From Bacillota bacterium (GTDB lineage: Bacteria > Bacillota_E > Symbiobacteriia > Symbiobacteriales > Symbiobacteriaceae): DNA of 6,918 nt. Shown here in pieces: positions 1-4,479 of the stretch. Positions within the stretch are counted from its first letter, which is position 1. The number at the start of each line of letters is the position of its first letter. The translations under genes were made by a program, and so were the position numbers. Below the pieces are notes generated by a model. The model was not told the DNA's origin. It did not search any database and worked only from the letters and a program-made list of their open reading frames with translations. The stretch spans positions 1 through 6,918 of the forward strand of contig QGVE01000134.1 in the NCBI GenBank assembly GCA_003242675.1. Direction: 5' to 3'.

Positions 1-203
1 CTGGCTCCCGGGCCCCGCCCATCGGCTCTCCCCGGCCGGGTGGGCGCGGCACCCTGGTGCCGGGCAACCTGGAGGGCTCCAACGTCGACCTGGCCCAGCA
101 GTTCACCGACATGATCCTCACCCAGCGGGGCTACCAGGCCTCGGCGCGGGTCGTGAGCGTCGCTGACGACATGCTGCAGGAGATCGTCAATCTGAAGCGG
201 TAG
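1..203 (+). CDS. flgE: Flagellar hook protein FlgE, C-terminal fragment (5' end outside window)
   Basis: This is the last 66 or so codons of a gene entering from the left edge; it is read in the frame starting at base 3 and ends at TAG 201-203. The hook protein is exported through the flagellar type III apparatus and polymerises into the universal joint between basal body and filament. The visible tail has a Gly/Pro-rich turn (PGGRGTLVPG), then LEGSNVDLAQQFTDMI, QRGYQASARV and DDMLQEIVNL, which is the conserved C-terminal amphipathic D0 helix shared by rod and hook proteins. SNVDLAxxFTxMIxxQRGYQA favours FlgE over FlgG, whose equivalent helix usually reads SNVNxVxEMVxMI. FlgF or FlgG cannot be fully excluded from so short a piece. 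The following gene, fliL, starts 42 bases downstream. Confidence 0.87.
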   Translation, partial: GSRAPPIGSPRPGGRGTLVPGNLEGSNVDLAQQFTDMILTQRGYQASARVVSVADDMLQEIVNLKR

Positions 204-230
204 TTCAGTCCATTCTTTGAACAACACGAC

Positions 231-238
231 AAGAGGAG
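231..238 (+). promoter_or_regulatory. Ribosome binding site of fliL
   Basis: AAGAGGAG lies 7 bases before the ATG at 246. It sits in the 42-base gap after flgE, which is noticeably less GC-rich than the flanking genes. I see no convincing -35/-10 promoter or terminator hairpin in the gap, so fliL is probably transcribed together with flgE. Confidence 0.75.
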
Positions 239-245
239 ACTGCGC

Positions 246-710
246 ATGAACCGAGGGCTGATTACAGCGCTTGTGGCCGCCGTAGTCATCCTGGCGGTCG
301 GCGTGGCAGGGCTCGCCTTCTACGTGCTCGTCATCCAGCCGCAGACCGGCGGCCTCGTGGCCGCCGGCGGAGGCGAGGGCACGACCGTCATCGCCGGCGA
401 GCCCGTGCTCGAAGCGGCGTACTACGAGCTCGATGAGTTTGTGACCAACCTCGCGGACAAGGACCGCCTGCGCTACATCAAGTTCAGCGTGGCCCTGGGG
501 CTGCGCAGCAGCAGCTCGGAGGAGATCGTGGAGAATGCCAACTTCCAGGTGCGCGACGTCATCCTGACCCAGGTCCGGGAGCTGACCGCCGCCGACCTGG
601 GCGGGGCCGACGGCAAGGAGCGGCTGGCCCAGGCGATCAAGGAGGGGCTCGACAAGCTGCTGCCGGGCCACGTCACCCGGGTGTACGTGACCGACATGGT
701 GATCCAGTAG
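246..710 (+). CDS. fliL: Flagellar basal body-associated protein FliL
   Basis: FliL is a single-pass inner-membrane protein that surrounds or stabilises the stator units near the basal body and supports torque generation. This 154-residue protein has the usual family size. It has a short N-terminus (MNRGLI), one transmembrane helix at about residues 7-29, a Gly-rich linker at about 33-48, and an extracytoplasmic FliL domain from about residue 52. That domain includes YYELDEFVTNLAD, then RYIKFSVALGL, and ends with VTRVYVTDMVIQ, the typical closing strand where FliL proteins carry V.xVxFTxFVIQ-like sequence. The ATG at 246 is supported by an AAGAGGAG ribosome binding site. It lies 42 bases after flgE and 16 bases before fliN. 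In many Bacillota fliM would follow here, but it does not in this window. Family assignment is secure. Confidence 0.93.
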   Translation: MNRGLITALVAAVVILAVGVAGLAFYVLVIQPQTGGLVAAGGGEGTTVIAGEPVLEAAYYELDEFVTNLADKDRLRYIKFSVALGLRSSSSEEIVENANFQVRDVILTQVRELTAADLGGADGKERLAQAIKEGLDKLLPGHVTRVYVTDMVIQ

Positions 711-720
711 GGAAGGAGGG
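711..720 (+). promoter_or_regulatory. Ribosome binding site of fliN
   Basis: GGAAGGAGGG starts immediately after the fliL stop codon and ends 6 bases before the ATG at 727. It is one of the strongest Shine-Dalgarno matches in the window and fixes the start of fliN, which matters because the N-terminal peptide is unusual for a short FliN. Confidence 0.8.
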
Positions 721-726
721 CGATCG

Positions 727-1110
727 ATGTCCAAGTTCGGCCTTACGCAGGAAGAGATCGCCGCTCTCTTCGCCTCGGCACGGCAGGGTGAGCAGCCGCA
801 GCCGCAGGCCGCCGTCTTCCCCTCGCTGAACCCGGGCGGGCAGGCGCAGGGAGAGCCGTCCCCCCTGGGGCTGCTTGCGGACGTGGAGCTGGAGCTTACG
901 GTGGAGCTCGGCCAGACCCGGCGCAGCCTGCGGGAGATCCTGGCCCTGGGCCCCGGCTCCGTGCTGGAGCTGGACAAGCACGCCGGTGAGGTGGTCGACA
1001 TCCTCGTGAACGGCCAGCTGGTGGCCCGCGGGGAGGTCGTCGTGATCGGCGAGAACTACGGCGTCCGCATCACCGAGCTCATCAACCCCGAGGGGAGCGC
1101 CGGTCGATGA
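727..1110 (+). CDS. fliN: Flagellar motor switch protein FliN (short form with FliM/FliY-like N-terminal peptide)
   Basis: FliN is a component of the cytoplasmic C-ring, which sets rotation direction and helps bring export substrates to the gate. The protein has 127 residues. Residues about 50-123 form a single SpoA (FliN/FliM C-terminal) domain: DVELELTVELGQTRRSLREI, then LGPGSVLELDKHAGEVVDI, LVNGQLVARGEVVVI and YGVRITEL, all standard FliN landmarks. The first residues (LTQEEIAALFA, about 6-16) resemble the LSQxEIDALL peptide at the start of FliM and FliY, which in those proteins contacts phosphorylated CheY. A Pro/Gln/Gly-rich linker at about 20-47 joins the two parts, and the CheC-like middle domain of FliM and FliY is absent. 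The stop overlaps the fliO start as ATGA. FliN family is certain; whether the peptide binds CheY is inference. Confidence 0.9.
   Translation: MSKFGLTQEEIAALFASARQGEQPQPQAAVFPSLNPGGQAQGEPSPLGLLADVELELTVELGQTRRSLREILALGPGSVLELDKHAGEVVDILVNGQLVARGEVVVIGENYGVRITELINPEGSAGR
1090..1097 (+). promoter_or_regulatory. Ribosome binding site of fliO inside the end of fliN
   Basis: GAGGGGAG lies within the last codons of fliN, 9 bases before the fliO ATG at 1107. It supports the overlapping ATGA start and suggests coupled translation of fliN and fliO. Confidence 0.65.
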
Positions 1111-1538
1111 ACGGCTCCGAGGGGCTCCCCCGGGCGGGATCCCTCTACGGCGCGGAGGATCTCCTCATCTACCTGCTCGGCGCGCTGCTGGTCATCGCGC
1201 TGGCCTTCGTCACGGTGCGCTGGCTGGCCCGCTGGCAGCTGCAGCTCGCGCGGGGCCGCCGGATGCGGGTGCTGGAGGGGCTGGCCGTGGGCCGGGACCG
1301 CTACCTCCTCCTGGTCCAGGTGGGGAAGGAGGTCCTGCTCGTGGGCTCGACCGAGGAATCCATCCAGCTCCTGCACCGCATCGACGACCCGGAGCTGGTG
1401 GCGGAGTGGCTGGCGGAGTCCCCGCCCGAGCGGGGATCCGGCCCCGCGGGCTTCGCGGGCGCGGAGGCCGCCGTGCGGGCCAACCTGGAGCGCATGCGCG
1501 CCCTGCTCGCCCGGAAGGGAGGCAGGCGGGGTGAATAG
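1107..1538 (+). CDS. fliO: Flagellar biosynthesis protein FliO
   Basis: FliO is a small bitopic membrane protein that promotes stable assembly of the FliP ring of the flagellar export gate. This one has 143 residues. It starts with a short non-cytoplasmic N-terminus, followed by one transmembrane helix at about residues 18-41 (LLIYLLGALLVIALAFVTVR). Next come a basic patch (RGRRMRVLEGLAVGRDRYLL) and a small cytoplasmic domain with VQVGKEVLLVGSTEESIQLL, which matches the FliO pattern (LxxxxxLxLVxVGxxxLLLGxT). The C-terminal end is Ala/Arg-rich and probably helical (LERMRALLARKGG). FliO is poorly conserved, so the call rests on this pattern and on the position directly before fliP. The start overlaps fliN by 4 bases, and the end overlaps fliP by 8 bases. 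Confidence 0.88.
   Translation: MNGSEGLPRAGSLYGAEDLLIYLLGALLVIALAFVTVRWLARWQLQLARGRRMRVLEGLAVGRDRYLLLVQVGKEVLLVGSTEESIQLLHRIDDPELVAEWLAESPPERGSGPAGFAGAEAAVRANLERMRALLARKGGRRGE
1513..1522 (+). promoter_or_regulatory. Ribosome binding site of fliP (supports a GTG start)
   Basis: GGAAGGGAGG lies 8 bases before GTG 1531, within the end of fliO. It selects the GTG as the fliP start and gives a complete, positively charged signal-peptide n-region. Confidence 0.75.
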
Positions 1539-2292
1539 GAAGCGCATCCTTCGCCCGCTGCTCCTGGCCGCGGCCCTGCTGGCGCTGGCCGCGCCGGCGG
1601 CGCACGCCCAGCCGCTGGAGATCCCCGCCTTCGACTTCGTCCGGCCGGCCGCGACGCCGCAGGAGGGGCTGCAGACGATGCAGCTGCTCCTCCTGCTCAC
1701 GGTGCTCACGCTGGCCCCGTCCATCATCATCCTCTGCACCTCCTTCACCCGCATCATCGTCGTGTTCGGCTTCATCCGCACCGCGCTGGGGCTGCAGCAG
1801 ACCCCGCCCAACCAGGTGCTGATCGGCCTCGCGCTCTTCCTCACCGCGGCGGTGATGATGCCGACCTTCCGGGAGATCAACGAGACGGCGATCCAGCCCT
1901 ACCTGGCGGGGGAGATCGATCAGGTGGAGGCGCTGGAGCGGGGGGCCCTGCCGCTGAAGGAGTTCATGCTCCGGCAGACCCGCGAGGCGGACCTGGGGCT
2001 GATGCTGGAGGTGAGCGGGCAGCCGGCCCCGAACGGGCCCGAGGACGTCCACTTCCTCACCGTCGTGCCGGCCTTCGCCCTCAGCGAGCTGAAGACGGCG
2101 TTCACCATGGGCTTCCTCATCTACCTGCCCTTCATCATCATCGACCTCATCACCGCCAGCCTCATGATGTCCCTCGGCATGATGATGGTGCCGCCGACCC
2201 TGATCTCGCTGCCCTTCAAGATCCTGCTCTTCGTGCTGGTGGACGGCTGGCACCTGGTGGTGGAGTCGCTGATCGAGAGCTTCATGGCATAA
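1531..2292 (+). CDS. fliP: Flagellar type III export gate protein FliP
   Basis: FliP forms a pentamer that, with FliQ and FliR, builds the export gate at the centre of the basal body. The 253-residue protein starts at GTG. It has a signal peptide (MNRKRILRP n-region, Leu/Ala core, probable cleavage after AHA at residue 26); cleavable signal peptides are known for FliP. Four membrane segments are visible at about 51-72, 96-112, 190-211 and 230-248. Signature motifs are present: TSFTRIIVVFGFIRTALG with TPPNQVLIGLALFLT, PAFALSELKTAFTMGF from residue 180, and LPFKILLFVLVDGW from 227. The Met triplet at 217-219 (GMMMVPP) matches the methionine gasket of Salmonella FliP that seals the closed gate. 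All family landmarks are present, so it is probably functional. It overlaps fliO by 8 bases and is followed by fliQ after 15 bases. Confidence 0.97.
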   Translation: MNRKRILRPLLLAAALLALAAPAAHAQPLEIPAFDFVRPAATPQEGLQTMQLLLLLTVLTLAPSIIILCTSFTRIIVVFGFIRTALGLQQTPPNQVLIGLALFLTAAVMMPTFREINETAIQPYLAGEIDQVEALERGALPLKEFMLRQTREADLGLMLEVSGQPAPNGPEDVHFLTVVPAFALSELKTAFTMGFLIYLPFIIIDLITASLMMSLGMMMVPPTLISLPFKILLFVLVDGWHLVVESLIESFMA

Positions 2293-2298
2293 GGGGGG
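2291..2298 (+). promoter_or_regulatory. Ribosome binding site of fliQ (supports a TTG start)
   Basis: AAGGGGGG overlaps the last two bases of the fliP TAA and ends 9 bases before TTG 2308. No ATG or GTG occurs in frame at an equivalent position, so it supports the rare TTG start. Confidence 0.65.
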
Positions 2299-2307
2299 CG
2301 ACCGCGG

Positions 2308-2577
2308 TTGACTCCGGAATTCGCCCTGGACCTCGCCCAGGAGGCGGTGCGGGTCGCCTTGTACGTGGCGGCGCCCGTCATCGGGCTCAGCCTGCTGGTG
2401 GGCCTGCTGATCTCGCTCTTTCAGGCCACCACGCAGGTGAACGAGCCGTCGCTGCAGTTCGTGCCCAAGATCCTCGCGGCGGTGGCCGGCCTCATCCTCT
2501 TCGGGCCCTGGATGCTGACCGTCCTCATGGACTTCACCCGGCGGATGATGGCCCTGCTGCCCGGGCTCATGCGCTGA
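2308..2577 (+). CDS. fliQ: Flagellar type III export gate protein FliQ (TTG start)
   Basis: FliQ is a small hairpin membrane protein that wraps around the FliP/FliR core of the export gate. At 89 residues it has exactly the usual family length. It shows an N-terminal helix (TPEFALDLAQEAVRVAL), a first membrane segment at about 15-40 with GLLISLFQATTQVNE, then LQFVPKILAAVAGLILFGPWML as the second segment, and a short tail with DFTRRM. The FQATTQ...FVPK motif is the family signature; the NEPS between the two halves replaces the commoner QEQT/NEMT-type loop. Translation begins at TTG, the only TTG start in the window, preceded by AAGGGGGG. The stop lies 6 bases before fliR. The TTG may lower its output relative to its neighbours, but that is inference. 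Confidence 0.96.
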   Translation: MTPEFALDLAQEAVRVALYVAAPVIGLSLLVGLLISLFQATTQVNEPSLQFVPKILAAVAGLILFGPWMLTVLMDFTRRMMALLPGLMR

Positions 2578-2583
2578 CGGCCG

Positions 2584-3363
2584 ATGGAACAGCTCTACGC
2601 GCAGCTCGTCGCCCTGCTCCTGGGCGCCTCCCGTGCCATGGGCGTTTTCCCCCCCCCGCCCATCTTCGCCACCCGGTTCGTCCCCTTTCCGGTGCGGGTC
2701 CCCGTGAGCCTCGCCCTCGGCTTCTTCCTCAGCCCGGCCATCGCCGTGGATCCAGGCCGGACGGAGGGGGCGCGCCTCCTCCTCGCCGTGCTCGTGGAGA
2801 TGCTGGTCGGCCTGGTGATCGGGTTCCTCTGCCTGATGGTGGTCAGCGTGGCGCAGATCGCCGGGGCCCTGATCGACCTGGAGATGGGCTTCGCCCTGGC
2901 CGGGCTGTTCGACCCCCTCACGGGCCAGGGGGCGACGGTGGTGGGCAACCTGTTCCAGACCACGGCCCTGGTCTTCTTCCTGGCCCTGGACGGCCACCAC
3001 TGGCTCATCCGCACCTTTGCACGCAGCTATGAGCTGGTGCCGGCCGGCGGACCGCTGGAGGGGAGCGCCAGCGCCCTCTACGTCGCCCGGCTCTTCGGCG
3101 ACCTCCTCGCCTTGAGCGTCCAGCTCGTTCTGCCCTTCGTCGCGGTCACGCTGCTCACCATGGTCGCCTTCGCCGTGCTCAACCGGGCGGTGCCGCAGCT
3201 CAACATCTTCGCCATCGGCCTGGGCACCAAGACCTTCGTGGGGCTCCTCCTCCTGGTGCTGCTGCTGCCGCTGTACGGCCGGCCGCTCACGGCCCTGTTC
3301 GAGGGCTTCTTCCGGGAGGCCCTGCGGGTGCTGGACCTCATGCGGGCGGTGCCGGGGGGGTAA
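2584..3363 (+). CDS. fliR: Flagellar type III export gate protein FliR
   Basis: FliR is the single-copy core subunit of the FliP5-FliQ4-FliR1 export gate. The 259-residue protein is of normal length and is almost entirely membrane-embedded, with about six hydrophobic segments. Family landmarks include the N-terminal LLLGASRAMGVFPPPPIFATRFVPFPVRV (seen as two parts around residues 13-40), EMLVGLVIGFLCLMVVSVAQIAGALIDLEMGF in the middle, DPLTGQ at about 119-124, and the late FAVLNRAVPQLNIFAIGLGTKTFVGLLLL region followed by a C-terminal amphipathic helix. No clear Shine-Dalgarno sequence precedes the ATG at 2584, only 6 bases after fliQ, so its translation probably depends on coupling to fliQ. 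Codons 22-25 contain a run of nine C (2649-2657), and the gene ends in seven G directly before TAA. It is in the same frame as flhB. Confidence 0.96.
   Translation: MEQLYAQLVALLLGASRAMGVFPPPPIFATRFVPFPVRVPVSLALGFFLSPAIAVDPGRTEGARLLLAVLVEMLVGLVIGFLCLMVVSVAQIAGALIDLEMGFALAGLFDPLTGQGATVVGNLFQTTALVFFLALDGHHWLIRTFARSYELVPAGGPLEGSASALYVARLFGDLLALSVQLVLPFVAVTLLTMVAFAVLNRAVPQLNIFAIGLGTKTFVGLLLLVLLLPLYGRPLTALFEGFFREALRVLDLMRAVPGG
2649..2657 (+). repeat. C9 homopolymer tract within fliR
   Basis: Nine consecutive C, directly after TTTT, encode part of the Pro-Pro-Pro-Pro stretch at residues 23-26 of FliR. Reading continues correctly into IFATRFVPFP downstream, so the tract is in the open-frame length in this sequence. 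Tracts like this are prone to slippage and to sequencing error. Confidence 0.9.
3354..3360 (+). promoter_or_regulatory. G7 tract: end of fliR and ribosome binding site of flhB
   Basis: Seven G form the last two Gly codons of fliR and lie 6 bases before the flhB ATG at 3367. The run is the only G-rich element in position to act as the flhB ribosome binding site, so one element serves both genes. Confidence 0.6.
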
Positions 3364-3366
3364 GCC

Positions 3367-4452
3367 ATGGACCTGCAGCTCTTTGCGGAGCGCACCGAAG
3401 AGCCCACACCCCGAAGGCTGCAGAAGGCGCGCGAGGAGGGCCGGACCGTCCGGTCCACGGACCTGGTGGCGGGCCTGGGGCTGGTGGTCGCGACGCTCGC
3501 CCTGCGGGCGGCGGGCGGCCTGAGCGTCGCCCAGGTGACCGGCGGCATGGCCGGCGCCTTCGAGCGGCTGGCGCCGGTCGAGCTCACGCCCGAGGACACC
3601 GCCGTCCTCCTGCAGGACTGGGTGCTGGTCGCCCTGCGGGCGCTCCTGCCGGTCGCCCTCGTCGTGGTGGTCATCGGCGTTCTCGCCGGCGCTTTGCAGA
3701 CCCAGTTCCTCTTCACGGTGCGGACCCTGGTGCCGCGGTTCTCCGTCCTCAACCCCGTCACGGGGCTTCAGCGGATCTTCTCCCTGCGGACCCTGACCGA
3801 GGTCCTGAAGGGCCTGCTGAAGCTGGTCGCGATCGGCTTCATCGCCTACCGGAGCGTGCGGGACCTGGTCCCCCAGATCCCCAACCTGCTCGCCCAGACG
3901 GTCCCGGTGGGGCTGGCCGCGATCGCCGACATGGTGCTCGACGCCATGCTCGCCGTCGGCCTGGCCTACCTGGCGATCGGCGTGCTGGACTACGGCTACC
4001 AGTACTGGGAGTACCGCCGGTCCCTGCGCATGACCAAGCAGGAGGTCAAGCAGGAGATCCGGGAGCAGGAGGGCGCGCCGGAGCTGAAGTCCCGGCAGCG
4101 GCAGCGCATGCGGGAGCTGGCCCAGCGCCGCCGGGCCCTGAAGGAAGTGCCCAAGGCCGACGTCGTCGTCACCAACCCGACCCACTTCGCCGTCGCCCTG
4201 AAGTACGTGCCGGCCGAGGACGCCGCGCCGCGCGTCGTGGCGAAGGGCGCGGACCTGCTGGCCCTGGAGATCAGGAAGATCGCGCAGGCGCACAACGTCC
4301 CCCTGGTGGAGAACCGGGCCCTGGCCCGGGGGCTGTACTACGACGTCGAGGTCGGCAAGCTCATCCCGCCCGAGTACTACCAGGCCGTCGCCGAGGTGCT
4401 CGCCTTCGTCTACAGCCTCCGGCGGCAGGGCCGGCAGGCCGGTCAGGAATGA
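3367..4452 (+). CDS. flhB: Flagellar export protein FlhB (substrate-specificity switch, self-cleaving)
   Basis: FlhB sits at the cytoplasmic face of the export gate and switches export from rod/hook to filament substrates after cleaving itself. The 361-residue protein starts with the classic ERTEEPTPRRLQKAREEG segment (8-25). Four membrane segments lie at about 33-54, 86-110, 148-165 and 187-208, with the conserved NPVTGLQRIFSLRTLTEVLKG stretch between the second and third (seen in two parts around 128-149). A basic cytoplasmic linker with MTKQEVKQEIREQEG and SRQRQRMRELAQRR follows. The autocleavage motif NPTH is intact at residues 270-273 (bases 4174-4185), with cleavage expected between Asn270 and Pro271. 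The C-terminal domain continues through HFAVALKY, PRVVAKGAD, VPLVENRALARGLY and the closing IPPEYYQAVAEVLAFVY. It lies 3 bases after the fliR stop, in the same frame. Confidence 0.97.
   Translation: MDLQLFAERTEEPTPRRLQKAREEGRTVRSTDLVAGLGLVVATLALRAAGGLSVAQVTGGMAGAFERLAPVELTPEDTAVLLQDWVLVALRALLPVALVVVVIGVLAGALQTQFLFTVRTLVPRFSVLNPVTGLQRIFSLRTLTEVLKGLLKLVAIGFIAYRSVRDLVPQIPNLLAQTVPVGLAAIADMVLDAMLAVGLAYLAIGVLDYGYQYWEYRRSLRMTKQEVKQEIREQEGAPELKSRQRQRMRELAQRRRALKEVPKADVVVTNPTHFAVALKYVPAEDAAPRVVAKGADLLALEIRKIAQAHNVPLVENRALARGLYYDVEVGKLIPPEYYQAVAEVLAFVYSLRRQGRQAGQE
4174..4185 (+). other. FlhB autocleavage motif NPTH
   Basis: These codons read Asn-Pro-Thr-His within VVVTNPTHFAVAL. In FlhB and its virulence homologues the Asn-Pro bond breaks spontaneously, which enables the switch in substrate class. 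All four residues are present, so the protein should be cleavage-competent. Confidence 0.93.
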
Positions 4453-4465
4453 ATCCCGTGAGACC

Positions 4466-4473
4466 GAGGTGAG
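4466..4473 (+). promoter_or_regulatory. Ribosome binding site of flhA (supports a GTG start)
   Basis: GAGGTGAG lies 6 bases before GTG 4480 in the 27-base gap between flhB and flhA. It fixes the GTG start; the resulting N-terminus (MTNPSGAPSIRASDVIVAG) has normal FlhA layout, with a short polar lead before the first membrane helix. Confidence 0.75.
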
Positions 4474-4479
4474 AGCAAC

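Noticed and set aside
1..60. Possible frameshift in the flgE tail because the extreme 5' residues (GSRAPPIGSPRPGGRG) look unusual
   Set aside because: The frame continues without stops into the conserved SNVDLA motif, and the Gly/Pro-rich turn fits the SGxPxxGxPGxGGxG pattern before the FlgE D0 helix. The other two frames give no better match.
204..245. A promoter or terminator between flgE and fliL
   Set aside because: The 42 bases are less GC-rich than the surroundings but show no convincing -35/-10 pair, sigma-28-type element or hairpin with a T run; only the ribosome binding site is supported.
1056..1880. Minus-strand open frame of 274 codons across fliN, fliO and fliP
   Set aside because: Its predicted protein is Arg/Ala/Ser/Gly-rich with no domain, and it lies opposite three well-supported genes that span several junctions. 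It is a GC-bias shadow.
3078..3761. Minus-strand open frame of 227 codons opposite fliR and flhB
   Set aside because: The translation is rich in Arg, Ser and Thr, as expected when reading across a GC-rich coding strand out of frame, and it crosses the fliR/flhB junction without any signal of its own.
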